Shown: positions 29,939 through 39,152, numbered from the stretch's first letter. The stretch: DNA of 64,000 nt from Endozoicomonas numazuensis (GCF_000722635.1 NZ_JOKH01000010.1:1-64000), one strand, 5' to 3'. The notes: generated by a model from the sequence alone, not told the origin. Numbers and translations are program-made.

Positions 29939-30514
29939 TTATTCCTGAGTGGAGGTGGGTTGGTTGTTGGCAGCTTCTGTCGTATGACTTTGAGCAGGTT
30001 GCTCAGTCACAAGCTTGAGCTGTCCTACAAAAACACGCTCATTTTTTTTCTGGCGAGTCTGTTGTCTCTGGTACAGAAGAATTTCTGCATTGACGGCTTC
30101 TTTCAATTTGACCTTGCCGGCAGGTTTACCGTTCAGGTCTACGCGATTTCTACCTTCCTTGATGGTGAGAAGATAGCGATCCTGTTGGGTAAAAAGCTTC
30201 AAGGCTTTTTTGATGGTACTGACAGGAAATTCCCCGGTCTGTTTCATCTCATTATGAATACCGACTTTCAGAGGTCTGGGTGATGCCACCCGAAAGGCTT
30301 CAGGCCAGCGTTCCCTGATAAGACGAAGAGCTTCAGAGCTGGATATGTCATCTTTGTTTGCAGTGGTTACATCTGAAGACAGTTCGTCAGAAGATAGGGT
30401 GTCACTGCATTGAGTGTCTGAATCTGAAAGAGTCAGACCTTCTCTTTCTGCATTGGGCATATCGTGCTCATGACTGATTACGTGAGATGTTTGTTCTGTA
30501 CACTTGTACTGCAT
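29939..30514 (-). CDS. ProQ/FinO-domain RNA chaperone
   Basis: 191 residues. An acidic Ser/Asp-rich N-terminus (about 1-50) precedes a ProQ/FinO domain (about 55-145): LIRERWPEAFRVASPRPLKVGIHNEM is characteristic. A Gln/Lys-rich tail follows. ProQ proteins bind structured 3' ends of sRNAs and mRNAs. Start may be at 30514 or at an internal ATG 18 codons on; neither has a strong ribosome site. Coupled to ppiC. Confidence 0.85.
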   Translation of the reverse strand: MQYKCTEQTSHVISHEHDMPNAEREGLTLSDSDTQCSDTLSSDELSSDVTTANKDDISSSEALRLIRERWPEAFRVASPRPLKVGIHNEMKQTGEFPVSTIKKALKLFTQQDRYLLTIKEGRNRVDLNGKPAGKVKLKEAVNAEILLYQRQQTRQKKNERVFVGQLKLVTEQPAQSHTTEAANNQPTSTQE

Positions 30515-30862
30515 TGTGGGCTTCTATCCTGACAGGCGCTCATTCTGATCAACAGGCCGAATCTTATTGTGCCTGTTTCAAATCAACAGTTGAAGCATGA
30601 GATCTCTGTCTTGTTAAAACTTTTCACTATGAATATACCGTCAGGACTATCGAATTAATATCAATAAAGACAAAAATATGGGCGTCTTTCTGATTTTAGG
30701 CTGTCTGCCATGACAGCTTTATACATCAGGCTTTCAAAAAAGCTTTGTTGACGGCTGGGTTTCAACACTCAGGGAGAGTGAAAGTGCTTTCAGCTCTCAA
30801 TGGTGGTTTATTTTTACCTATTTATAAGGCAGTCATTTTAATGTGAGAAGGAACTCTGATTT
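30515..30862. other. Gap upstream of the proQ-like gene
   Basis: 348 bp, AT-rich in the middle, with no supported gene. It carries the promoter of proQ-ppiC on the minus strand and the 3' flank of the DUF2237 gene. Confidence 0.35.
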
Positions 30863-31258
30863 TTAGTGGATGTCGATGGCTTTTGATTTCAGTATTCCAA
30901 AGCTGATGATCTCAAGCGCATTTTCGTGTGTGGATCGCATATAAATAGGAGGCGCGACGCCTGCCTCGTATGCTTGTTTCCATCTTTGTGCGCACAGACA
31001 CCACTGGTCACCATCTTTAAGTCCGGGAAAGCTATGAGCCTGATTAGGAGTAATCAGATCGTTGCCTTGTTCGAGTGAGAATTCCAAAAAATCTTTTGTC
31101 AGTCTGGCGCAAATAACGTGATGACCGATATCATTCTCGTTGGTATGACAATAGCCATCCCTGAAGATTCCGGTTACAGGATCAAGGCAGCAGGGTTGCA
31201 GGGGTTCACCAAGAACATTTTTTTGGACAGACGCCGGTGTATTCATGCTGTATTCCAT
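30863..31258 (-). CDS. DUF2237 family protein
   Basis: 131 residues. Matches DUF2237: NVLGEPLQPCCLDPVTGIFRDGYC, GHHVICARLTKDFLEFS, and FPGLKDGDQWCLCAQRWKQAYEAG. The conserved Cys residues are all present. Function unknown. The second ATG (31246) may be the true start because GGAA lies 7 bases before it. Confidence 0.85.
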   Translation of the reverse strand: MEYSMNTPASVQKNVLGEPLQPCCLDPVTGIFRDGYCHTNENDIGHHVICARLTKDFLEFSLEQGNDLITPNQAHSFPGLKDGDQWCLCAQRWKQAYEAGVAPPIYMRSTHENALEIISFGILKSKAIDIH

Positions 31259-31417
31259 AGCGAATCTGGATGAGGGGAGTTAACAGCAGGTTGCTTCGGC
31301 AGTCAATGAGGAATTTCGGGAAGTGTCTGACAGAATGGGTTCTGCCAGACGATTAACGGTTTGCTTTCTTATATTGGGTCATGATGACTCTACTCTGTTT
31401 GTGATGACACGTTGTCA

Positions 31418-31645
31418 TCAGGGCCTGATTGAGGTATGGGCTTTTGTTTGTCTGAGTGTCATTTGCAGGGCTCGTTCTCTTGGTAAAACCTTATAAATGC
31501 TTCTCAAGTATTCAGCTTCAACTTTAACAGAGTCTTCCGTCTTAACAGTGTCTTCTACTTGAGCAGTTTTATTTTCTTCCTGTTGCACATTGGATCTGAG
31601 GTACTTCAGATAAGCTTCCATGTGGCTTCGTGCAGGTATACTCAT
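31418..31645 (-). CDS. Small protein of unknown function
   Basis: 75 residues with GGAAAAAGA before the ATG. Charged and helical, with VEDTVKTEDSVKVEAEYLRS in the centre; one N-terminal and one central segment share a xxAYLKYLRS/xAEYLRSIYK pattern. It could be a DUF1127-like or lineage-specific small protein, but I do not recognise it. Confidence 0.42.
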   Translation of the reverse strand: MSIPARSHMEAYLKYLRSNVQQEENKTAQVEDTVKTEDSVKVEAEYLRSIYKVLPRERALQMTLRQTKAHTSIRP

Positions 31646-32378
31646 TCTTTTTCCAAATCGCCTTTAGCGAAAAATAATGTGTCTTGCTGAATGATAATGT
31701 TGTCGATGCAAAACAAAATTTTATGGTGTAAATAAACAGCACAATCAATTTACCTATCCGTTCTTCCTTCTCCGGACTGGCTGATTGCTACGGATGGCTA
31801 TTATGCATAATACGTGCCAGTTGTAAATTGATACGCATCAATACTTATCTTGTTGTGTTTTTTATTTGTTCAGAGTGGGGTGGGAGGGGTGATTTTTGAG
31901 TGGTTTGTCTTAGTGTTACGTCACGTTTGGAATCGCAGGTAACACTCTCTCTTGCTTTTGTTGTGTGAGAATAAATGCACCCACTGTTACATCATGCTCA
32001 GTCGAAGTTCTTTTCGACTAATAAGGTGCAGCTTCGTAGTTAGAGTGTGTTTGCCATGAGAAGGTGCGAACAAGTCATATGGTGCTCTGGCCTGTCAGTA
32101 AAATGAAAGATCCACGATATCCCTCTGTCTTGAATGAATGTGTTTCTGTGATTCGGCAGTTTTTTGTCACTCTGGGTTTAGTGAATAACCACCTGTTTTA
32201 ATTATCTTCACTTGGTCGGCGGGTTAGTCTTCCTTTTTGCGCAGTCCTTATGGTCTCTCTTTAGTCTTTATAAAGCCACCTGACTTTGTGCCCGAGGAGC
32301 CTGTCGGACTTAAGCTTTCGAGTCTGAAATTGTCTTAAGTCCGACAGGCTCCTTGGCATAGCTGTAGACGAGGATATC
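31646..32378. other. 733-bp region without a gene
   Basis: AT-rich between 31650 and 31900. No supported reading frame. A long palindrome (32295-32353) sits 26 bp before the ldt start. The stretch is long enough for a small RNA, but I see no terminator to support one. Confidence 0.35.
32295..32353. repeat. Perfect 20-bp-arm palindrome, repeat family copy 3
   Basis: Arms 32295-32314 and 32334-32353 are exact complements (right arm CTTAAGTCCGACAGGCTCCT) around a 19-base loop. The arm equals the right end of the element at 6713-6881. It lies just upstream of the L,D-transpeptidase gene and would form a strong hairpin in any transcript reading through from the left. Confidence 0.8.
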
Positions 32379-33740
32379 ATGCGTAGATGGGTTGTAATGC
32401 TGATTGTATTTACTCTTACCGCCAAGGCTGAAAATGCTGCTTATATTAACTGGATTGCCGGGTTGCCTGATCAGGGAATTTCGGTTGAAGATCAGGATTG
32501 GCAGCGTCTTGTTTCCAACCCTTCTTCTGAAGTTCTTCAAAGCATGGTTCATCGATACGCTTTTTATGTGGACCAGGGGCGTCTGGACAAAAACCTTTTT
32601 CAGCCAGGCTGGCGCATAGAAGATCAATCCAGAGTAAAAAAGAATCACTCCTCTAAGTATTCTATTCAGGATCTAAAGCATCTTGAGCCTGGTCTCCCTC
32701 AATATCAGGCTCTGATAAGCAGTCTGAAAAGACTGAAGGCTTGGAGTTTGATGGCCGATCAAGAGTTTCCTGATGATCTGATTTTCTTTGAAGATGACCA
32801 GCATCCAGCCGTGGCTCGTTTGAATCAGTGGTTAATGGATCTTGACCTGGTGGAAAAGTTGGAAGGTGATATTTACACGCAATCACATAAAGATGTTCTG
32901 ACAGAAGTTCAGCTTAAGTTCGATCTTGGGCCGGATGGAAGGTTGGGTATTATGACGCGCCAGGCGTTACTGGCGATCACCCATCAAAGGATCAGAACAC
33001 TCAAAGCAAACCTGGAGCGCCTTCGCTGGTTGCCATCAGAATTACCCTATCCCCATATTCGAGTGGATATTGCCGGATTCAATGTTGCCTGGGTTAAGAG
33101 TAAGTCAAAACAGGTGATGCATAAGGCTATTGTCGGAACTCGATACAAACAGACGCCAGTGTTTAATGATCAGATTGAAAGCGTCACTTTCAACCCGGTA
33201 TGGAAGGTACCGCAATCGATAGCCGCTCATTCGATGCTAAGAGCAGAAAAGAAAGAGCCGGGCTTTCTAAAGCGTGAAGGTTTTGTCGTTTATGAAAGCT
33301 GGGATGATCGCGCACCGGTTGTTTCTATCGATAAAATCAACTGGCAGGCTCTGACCCCCAGAACATTCCGTTACCGACTTGAGCAGCAGCCCAGTGAAGT
33401 AAACAGGCTGGGGCGGTTCAAACTGGATTTGCCCAATCAGTATGGTGTTTATCTTCACGACACGGATAAGCCTGAATTGTTTAAAGAAAGTAGAAGAAGC
33501 TTCAGTTCAGGCTGCACCCGTGTTGAAGGGATTGCTGGCCTGATTCAAACCATTTTTACAGAACAGTCTATGGCCTGGGTGCATAAGCCTGTACCGGAAG
33601 AGCTGACCTACAAGCGACGGTTGTTGAAGACGGTGCCTATCTATTTTGTCTATTTTACCGCTTGGCCAGATGAGTCAGGCAGAGTTCGATTTAGAGAAGA
33701 TATCTATCAGCAGGATAAGGCTATGACCAGCTGGTTTTAA
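32379..33740 (+). CDS. Murein L,D-transpeptidase, YcbB/LdtD-like
   Basis: 453 residues. The N-terminus MRRWVVMLIVFTLTAKAEN is a signal peptide. A helical scaffold and a peptidoglycan-binding-like segment (VQLKFDLGPDGRLGIMTRQALL, about 180-205) precede the YkuD catalytic domain, with the nucleophile Cys in SSGCTRVE (about 379) and its His in YLHDT. The usual SHGC is SSGC here; the catalytic Cys is kept. Makes 3-3 crosslinks in peptidoglycan or attaches proteins. GAGG precedes the ATG. Confidence 0.88.
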   Translation: MRRWVVMLIVFTLTAKAENAAYINWIAGLPDQGISVEDQDWQRLVSNPSSEVLQSMVHRYAFYVDQGRLDKNLFQPGWRIEDQSRVKKNHSSKYSIQDLKHLEPGLPQYQALISSLKRLKAWSLMADQEFPDDLIFFEDDQHPAVARLNQWLMDLDLVEKLEGDIYTQSHKDVLTEVQLKFDLGPDGRLGIMTRQALLAITHQRIRTLKANLERLRWLPSELPYPHIRVDIAGFNVAWVKSKSKQVMHKAIVGTRYKQTPVFNDQIESVTFNPVWKVPQSIAAHSMLRAEKKEPGFLKREGFVVYESWDDRAPVVSIDKINWQALTPRTFRYRLEQQPSEVNRLGRFKLDLPNQYGVYLHDTDKPELFKESRRSFSSGCTRVEGIAGLIQTIFTEQSMAWVHKPVPEELTYKRRLLKTVPIYFVYFTAWPDESGRVRFREDIYQQDKAMTSWF

Positions 33741-33779
33741 GGCAATGATATCGTTACCTTTGGTATGAAAATCATTGCC
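33741..33779. terminator. Bidirectional hairpin between ldt and nrtR
   Basis: GGCAATGAT (33741-33749) pairs with ATCATTGCC (33771-33779), extended by an inner TTACC/GGTA stem. It starts directly after the ldt stop and ends 8 bp before the nrtR stop, fitting a shared terminator for the two convergent genes. Confidence 0.6.
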
Positions 33780-33787
33780 ACAATCAA

Positions 33788-34465
33788 TCACTGAGTACTC
33801 AAATAGAGCCTGTCGAACAGCCAGGTCTGAGAATTCTTATTAACCTTATATAAGACTGCAGGTCGGTTACTTCCCCTTCTTTGTTTACCCGTGTCGATCA
33901 ACAGATCTTCTTTCAGAAAACGGTTGCGAATTGATCGCATTGGTGGAGTTTTGTCGAGCACCGCAGAAAATACAGTTTGTATATCAGAGAGGGTGAATTC
34001 CTCGGGAAGCAGATAGACCGGTAGAGAGCTGTACTGAATCTTGCTTTTCAGGCGATCCAGAGCTTTGCAGACCAGTTTGCTGTGATCGTATGCCAGTGGC
34101 AGATCAGTTGATTCATCTGTCATGCTTATCCAGCGCGTATTCTGACTGGTCTTTGATGTCTCAAGGCTGGACAGTAATGCCAGATAAACGACAGTGAGTG
34201 ACCAGCCACGACTGTCTCTGTCGGGGCTGCCAATAGTCTCTACTTGCTCCAGATGCGAGATGTTCTGCTGAGAATAGATTCTAAGCTGTCTTTTGGCAGC
34301 ATCATCGAGGGAGCCGTCATGGTCGGGTTCTATGCGACCTGCAGGAAGCATATAAAGAGGTTGGTCATCTGCTCCGTGATTTTCTTTCACCAGCAGCATC
34401 AGCTGGCCATTAATCACCTGAAAGGTAACGACATCTACAGAAATGAGCGCTGTGCTCAGGCTCAT
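33788..34465 (-). CDS. nrtR: NrtR-type Nudix-related transcriptional regulator
   Basis: 225 residues from the ATG at 34465, which has GGAG 6 bases upstream. An N-terminal Nudix-like domain (ISVDVVTFQVINGQLMLLVKENHG ... YMLPAGRIEPDHDGSLDDAAKRQL) has lost the full catalytic Nudix box, and a C-terminal winged helix-turn-helix (FTLSDIQTVFSAVLD ... SIRNRFLKEDLL) binds DNA. NrtR represses NAD-synthesis genes and is released by ADP-ribose. Here it is divergent from pncA-pncB, with a matching operator between. Confidence 0.88.
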   Translation of the reverse strand: MSLSTALISVDVVTFQVINGQLMLLVKENHGADDQPLYMLPAGRIEPDHDGSLDDAAKRQLRIYSQQNISHLEQVETIGSPDRDSRGWSLTVVYLALLSSLETSKTSQNTRWISMTDESTDLPLAYDHSKLVCKALDRLKSKIQYSSLPVYLLPEEFTLSDIQTVFSAVLDKTPPMRSIRNRFLKEDLLIDTGKQRRGSNRPAVLYKVNKNSQTWLFDRLYLSTQ

Positions 34466-34587
34466 AGGGTTCTCCATTTCCACTTTTGTAACTGGGTTTG
34501 ATCGGTATCCTGTCATAGGTCCTGGCCAGTTTTGCTTTTTGACAACATTGTATCTTGACCTCGGTTGATCTGGCCATGCTTGACAGG

Positions 34588-34616
34588 TTAGTGAACCTGT
34601 TTCACTATGTTAGTGA
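34588..34616. promoter_or_regulatory. NrtR operator with three half-sites over the pncAB promoter
   Basis: TAGTGAA (34588-34594), its complement TTCACTA (34600-34606), and TAGTGAA again (34610-34616). The middle half-site pairs perfectly with either neighbour, giving two overlapping palindromes with 5- and 3-base centres. A plausible promoter is TTGACA (34579-34584) and CACTAT (34602-34607), 17 bp apart, so the operator would cover the -10. Assignment to NrtR is from context. Confidence 0.72.
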
Positions 34617-34644
34617 ACATAATTCATTTTGTCACGGAGGAGAT

Positions 34645-35322
34645 ATGATCAATATTGGTCCCAGGAGCAGTGTGGCAGCCTTTGATGTCGATGCTCAAAA
34701 TTGCTTCACGCCACTGTGTCCTGACGAGCTCCCTGTGCCAGATGGGCATGAAATAACGGATGCTCTGAACAGCCAGGCCAAACTGGCACAGTACCGCCTT
34801 GGCTCTAAAGATGCTCACCCTGAGAATGCGGTTTGGGCTGCGACCAGCAAGCGTCCTCAGCTCTCTCCTGTCGTGGGTTTCGAAAATTCTGATTTGCATT
34901 GGAACATTCATGCGGTGCCGGGCACTTTTGGTTTTGAATTACTGGAAGGTCTGCCTGCGGTTACTGAGTATGATTTTTTTGTCTGGAAAGGCATAGAGCC
35001 TGATATTCACCCCTATGGTGCCTGCTTTCATGATCATGCCGAAAAGCGTTCAACAGGTGTCGTTGAGTTTCTGCTCAGCAAAGGGGTCAAGACAGTTGTT
35101 GTCGGTGGTTTGGCTCTGGACTACTGTGTAAAAGTAACTGTGCTTCAGCTATTGCGGTCAGGCTTCAGGGTTATTGTCAATCTTGCAGCTACACGAATGT
35201 TGTCATCTGATACCGGTCATTCAGCCTGTCAGGAAATGCAATCTGCCGGTGCGGTTTTTGTTAACAATAGTGATGAGATTAAGGTCGTGGATGAACCATG
35301 CCTTTCAAACTGGAGTCATTGA
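34645..35322 (+). CDS. pncA: Nicotinamidase
   Basis: 225 residues from ATG 34645, with GGAGGAG upstream; the frame is open to 34555 but the extension includes the operator. Converts nicotinamide to nicotinate in NAD salvage. The Asp of FDVDAQNCF, metal-binding D-x-H in SKDAHP, the Lys in VWKGIEPD and the nucleophile Cys in GLALDYCVK are present. Its stop abuts the GTG of pncB. Confidence 0.92.
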   Translation: MINIGPRSSVAAFDVDAQNCFTPLCPDELPVPDGHEITDALNSQAKLAQYRLGSKDAHPENAVWAATSKRPQLSPVVGFENSDLHWNIHAVPGTFGFELLEGLPAVTEYDFFVWKGIEPDIHPYGACFHDHAEKRSTGVVEFLLSKGVKTVVVGGLALDYCVKVTVLQLLRSGFRVIVNLAATRMLSSDTGHSACQEMQSAGAVFVNNSDEIKVVDEPCLSNWSH

Positions 35323-36492
35323 GTGGAAGTTCTGCAACCGATTATAACCAGTCTGCTGGATACCGACCTTTATAAGTACACCATGCAGCAAGCGATGAGG
35401 TTGAGGTATCCTGAAGCGCAAGCAAAAATGGCTTTTCGCTGTCGCTCAGGTCGCTTGAATTTTTCTCTGGTCGATCTGAGAAGAGAGGTGGATGCTCTGA
35501 AGCATCTGCGGTTGCAGGACGAAGAGCTTCAATGGCTGGGAGGGCTTCCTTTTATAAAGCCTGAGTTTGTTCAGTGGCTAAAGGATTTTAGTCTTGATCC
35601 TGAGCAGGTAAGTATCTCCGGGTCTGGAGGAGAACTCAGTATTGAAGTGAGTGGTAATTGGGCAGAGATTACACACTTTGAGATTTTCATACTTGCCATA
35701 GTCAGTGAGCTGCATAGCCGGAGCTTTTTGAATAGAGAGCTTGAGCATGAAGGTAAGCATCGACTGGATGATAAAATTCATTTTCTCAAGCGGGAACTGT
35801 TTAGTTCAAAAAAAGGTTTTGGGCTGGTGGACTTTGGTACCCGCCGCAGGTGCTCAGGACCATGGCATACTTATGTCGTACAAAAGCTGATGACTGAGCT
35901 GGATTGTTTTAGTGGCACCAGTAATCTGCATCTGGCCAGAACGCTGGGATTAAAACCTGTAGGCACAATGGCTCATGAATGGCTGCAGGCACATCAGGCA
36001 GTGGGGAGTAGTCTGCTGCATAGCCAGAAAGAGGCGTTGCTGGTTTGGCTGGATGAGTACGGCGATCAGTTAGGGATTGCTTTAACAGATACCATCAGTA
36101 TGAAGGCTTTTCTGGCTGATTTTGATGAAACCATGGCTCATGCTTATGCAGGAATCAGGCATGATTCAGGCGATCCGGTAAAGTGGGGAGAGTTGGCGTT
36201 GGCTCATTATAAAAAGCTGGGTATTGACGCCAGGTCAAAGACATTTGTCTTCAGTGATAAGCTGGACTTTGAAACAGCGGTGTCTATCTATCGCCATTTT
36301 GAAGGCCGTGTGAATGTTAATTTTGGGATAGGCACATACCTGACCAATGACCTCGGATTCTCTGCACCCAATATCGTTCTCAAGCTGGTAGAAGTGAATG
36401 GTCTTCCAGTCGCCAAGTTATCGGATAATCCTGAAAAGATTATGTGCCAGGATCCTGATTTCGTTCAGCAGTTGAAAACAGTGTTCTCTTGA
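35323..36492 (+). CDS. pncB: Nicotinate phosphoribosyltransferase
   Basis: 389 residues starting with GTG directly after the pncA stop. Converts nicotinate and PRPP to nicotinate mononucleotide. Family marks: SLLDTDLYKYTMQQAM, DFGTRRRCSGPWH, LKPVGTMAHEWLQAHQA, and IRHDSGDPVKW with the phosphorylated His. With pncA it forms the salvage route from nicotinamide to NAD, under the divergent NrtR. Confidence 0.94.
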   Translation: MEVLQPIITSLLDTDLYKYTMQQAMRLRYPEAQAKMAFRCRSGRLNFSLVDLRREVDALKHLRLQDEELQWLGGLPFIKPEFVQWLKDFSLDPEQVSISGSGGELSIEVSGNWAEITHFEIFILAIVSELHSRSFLNRELEHEGKHRLDDKIHFLKRELFSSKKGFGLVDFGTRRRCSGPWHTYVVQKLMTELDCFSGTSNLHLARTLGLKPVGTMAHEWLQAHQAVGSSLLHSQKEALLVWLDEYGDQLGIALTDTISMKAFLADFDETMAHAYAGIRHDSGDPVKWGELALAHYKKLGIDARSKTFVFSDKLDFETAVSIYRHFEGRVNVNFGIGTYLTNDLGFSAPNIVLKLVEVNGLPVAKLSDNPEKIMCQDPDFVQQLKTVFS

Positions 36493-36504
36493 AGGAAGCC
36501 CGAC

Positions 36505-36545
36505 CAGAAGACTGACCGAGTTATCTATTCTCGTTCAGCCTTCTG
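36505..36545. repeat. Hairpin repeat downstream of pncB, repeat family copy 4
   Basis: CAGAAGACTGACCGAG (36505-36520) pairs at 14 of 16 positions with CTCGTTCAGCCTTCTG (36530-36545). The loop-side TCTATTCTCGTTCAGCC resembles the right arm at 2679-2700. It may act as a transcript 3' end for pncAB. Confidence 0.6.
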
Positions 36546-36757
36546 TTTCCAGAGGTAAAAAGAACGTTCTTTCTTTGTCGATGGTTTACACAGTCAGACA
36601 TCGGCAGACTGAAGAGTACAAAGCAGTACTATTGACCCATGTGAACCGCTGGGTTGATGTTTATGACCGTGGCTCAGGGCATGAGTCGTTATAAGTGGTT
36701 GACGAGGCAGGGTGTTTTGTGGAAAATGCGCTGCATCCAGACGAGACGTCTGTTTGT

Positions 36758-36870
36758 GGTGGGCCCTGTCGGTCCCCTCGCAATGGTCAACTGTGAACTC
36801 CGCCAGGCCCGGAAGGGAGCAACGGTAGCAGTGACACCATGTGCCGGGGTGTGGCTGGCAGGGTTTGCCT
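36758..36870 (+). ncRNA. ffs: 4.5S RNA (signal recognition particle RNA)
   Basis: The conserved SRP apical domain is present (CAGGCCCGGAAGGGAGCA followed by GCAG) and the 3' half reads TGTGCCGGGGTGTGGCTGGC, matching E. coli ffs closely. The ends pair: GGTGGGCCCTG with CAGGGTTTGCC. It binds Ffh to target membrane proteins. A possible promoter is TTGACG (36699-36704) and GAAAAT (36722-36727). The exact 5' end depends on processing. Confidence 0.93.
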
Positions 36871-37019
36871 CCATATGTATAAAATTTTTGGACGTTGTCT
36901 GATCTTCTTTATCCTGCCTTTGTAATATCTCTTATATGATTCCTGTGAGCCGTGCATTCTTTCGTTATCTTGGTTAGCATAGAGTCCTCAGTTTCTGTTA
37001 CCGGTATCCAAGCTTTTCA

Positions 37020-39038
37020 ATGAGCTATCAGGTTCTTGCGCGCAAATGGCGACCCCGTTCTTTTAAAGAACTGGTAGGCCAGACTCACGTATTGCAGGCT
37101 CTGGTCAACGCGTTAGACCAGGATCGGCTTCATCATGCTTATCTTTTTACGGGCACCCGGGGTGTAGGGAAGACGACTATTGCCCGGATTCTTGCCAAAT
37201 GTCTCAATTGTGAGACGGGGGTCAGTTCTACTCCCTGTGGGCAGTGTGCTGCCTGCTGTGAAATTGATGAGGGGCGTTTTGTTGACCTTATTGAGGTCGA
37301 TGCGGCTTCCAGAACCAAAGTGGAAGACACCCGGGAGTTGTTAGATAACGTTCAGTACGCACCCACCCGGGGTCGTTATAAAGTTTATCTGATTGACGAA
37401 GTGCACATGCTTTCGGCGCACAGTTTTAATGCATTGCTTAAAACGCTGGAAGAGCCTCCTCCCCATGTAAAATTTCTGCTGGCGACCACTGATCCACAGA
37501 AACTTCCTGTGACCATTCTTTCTCGCTGTCTGCAGTTTGGACTGAAAAACATGACGCCGGAAAGGATCGTTGGCCATCTGGAAAATATTCTGGGTCAGGA
37601 GTCCATACCTTTCGACGGTCCGGCACTCTGGCAGTTGGCCAGAGCCGCAGATGGCAGCATGCGAGACTCTCTCAGCTTAACCGATCAGGCTATTGCCTTT
37701 GGTAATGGGCAGGTGAGCGAGCAGGAAGTCAGTGCCATGCTCGGCACCATCGATCAGGGCCAGGTCATGAAAATGGTCAGGGCTCTGTCTTCCGGAGGTG
37801 CTCCAGAAGTATTGAATGCAGTGGCAGCGCTTGCAGAACATTCCCCTGATTATGCTGCGGTACTGGACGATATGCTTTCCATGTTGCACCGGATTGCTAT
37901 TGCACAGGCTGTTCCGGAAGCGGTTGATAACAGTCAGGGAGACCGTGAGCAGGTACTTGAGCTGGCTGGTCATATGCTGGCTGAAGATGTGCAGCTTTAT
38001 TATCAGGTAGGTTTGGTCGGAAAAAGAGATTTGCCACTGGCTCCTGATCCACGAGGTGGGTTTGAGATGGCTTTGCTCAGGATGCTGGCATTCAGGCCAG
38101 AACCTGTTGCCATTCCAGCGTCACAGGGTATTCAGCGTGAAGTCGTGGGTCAATCGGAAGCTTCTGAGCCTGTCGTTTCTTCGCCTGATCCAGAGCCTGA
38201 GCCTGCCAAACCTGAACAGGCTACGAGTCTGAAATCAGACGCAATGGCTTACCAGTCGGGTGACTCTGGCAGTGTAATGCGTCCTCCCGTTGCAGAAAGC
38301 GCGCCTGTTCCTGTGAGCTCAGAGCAGGCAGTGACGGGTGTTGCAGAAAATCCATTACCAGAAGATTTTTCACCAGCACCAGCACCAGCACCAGCACCAG
38401 CACCAGCACCCGTTCAAGAGTTTGGGCCTGAACTTAACAGCGTGACTGAGGCTCTGCCTCCATTAGAGGCCTATCAGGATGCAGAGGGAGACGACGATGT
38501 TCCTCCACCCGTATCAACCTATGAAGCCTATGCATCTGAACTGGCATCAAAAGTCGTTACTGAACCAAAGGTTGAATCGGTATCAGTAGAAGAAGAGCCT
38601 GTTCAGAGCTTGTCTCCTGAAGAAAGGGTTTCTTTGGCGGATCTGGATGTTCAATCCTGGGTGCCTGTATTCAGAAATCTGCCCCTGGGTGGTGTGACGA
38701 GAACTATTGCGTCTCATTGTGAGTACGTCAATCATTCAGCAGGCAGGATTAATCTGCGCCTGGATAGCGGAAGAAGTACGCTATACAACGACACTCATCG
38801 TCAGCGTGTTGAAAAAGCACTGAGTGATTATTTTGAACAACCTCTAAGGCTGGAGGTTGAGATTGGTCAGGTACAGGCAGAAACACCTGCTGTCTGGCGA
38901 GAGCGTAAGATTGCTGAAAGAATGGCTGAGGCTCACGCCAGTATTTTTAATGATCAGCACGTACAAAGTCTGATTAATCAGTTTTCGGCTGTAGTCATTG
39001 AAGACAGTATTCAGCCTGTTGGTAATGTCATTAAGTGA
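37020..39038 (+). CDS. dnaX: DNA polymerase III tau (gamma) subunit
   Basis: 672 residues. Clamp-loader ATPase: MSYQVLARKWRPRSFKELVG, Walker A GTRGVGKTT (about 45), zinc module CLNCETGVSSTPCGQCAAC, Walker B VYLIDEVHMLS, sensor LLATTDPQK. A Pro/Ala/Glu-rich linker (about 365-535) holds an Ala-Pro run, then the tau C-terminal domain follows. I did not find the E. coli A-AAA-AAG slippery site by eye; runs of at most five A occur, so gamma production by frameshifting is not supported. Starts the dnaX-ybaB-recR operon. Confidence 0.95.
   Translation: MSYQVLARKWRPRSFKELVGQTHVLQALVNALDQDRLHHAYLFTGTRGVGKTTIARILAKCLNCETGVSSTPCGQCAACCEIDEGRFVDLIEVDAASRTKVEDTRELLDNVQYAPTRGRYKVYLIDEVHMLSAHSFNALLKTLEEPPPHVKFLLATTDPQKLPVTILSRCLQFGLKNMTPERIVGHLENILGQESIPFDGPALWQLARAADGSMRDSLSLTDQAIAFGNGQVSEQEVSAMLGTIDQGQVMKMVRALSSGGAPEVLNAVAALAEHSPDYAAVLDDMLSMLHRIAIAQAVPEAVDNSQGDREQVLELAGHMLAEDVQLYYQVGLVGKRDLPLAPDPRGGFEMALLRMLAFRPEPVAIPASQGIQREVVGQSEASEPVVSSPDPEPEPAKPEQATSLKSDAMAYQSGDSGSVMRPPVAESAPVPVSSEQAVTGVAENPLPEDFSPAPAPAPAPAPAPVQEFGPELNSVTEALPPLEAYQDAEGDDDVPPPVSTYEAYASELASKVVTEPKVESVSVEEEPVQSLSPEERVSLADLDVQSWVPVFRNLPLGGVTRTIASHCEYVNHSAGRINLRLDSGRSTLYNDTHRQRVEKALSDYFEQPLRLEVEIGQVQAETPAVWRERKIAERMAEAHASIFNDQHVQSLINQFSAVVIEDSIQPVGNVIK
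38371..38410 (+). repeat. Hexanucleotide tandem repeat inside dnaX
   Basis: CACCAG repeated six and two-thirds times, coding for alternating Ala-Pro in the tau linker. Length changes by whole units keep the reading frame, so it should only vary linker length. Confidence 0.9.
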
Positions 39039-39152
39039 TGGGCTGTCGGATTTCTATAATCCAGATAGCCTTGAGTATCTTTGGTTCATCGCTTTTCTCA
39101 GCTCATGACAGTTTTGAGTCGATGAGCAAAACGTTAACGTAAAGGAGTTCTT

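Noticed and set aside
38371-38410. Tandem repeats as a CRISPR array
   Set aside because: A simple hexamer run coding for Ala-Pro in dnaX, with no spacers. The other tandem repeats in the window are likewise too short.
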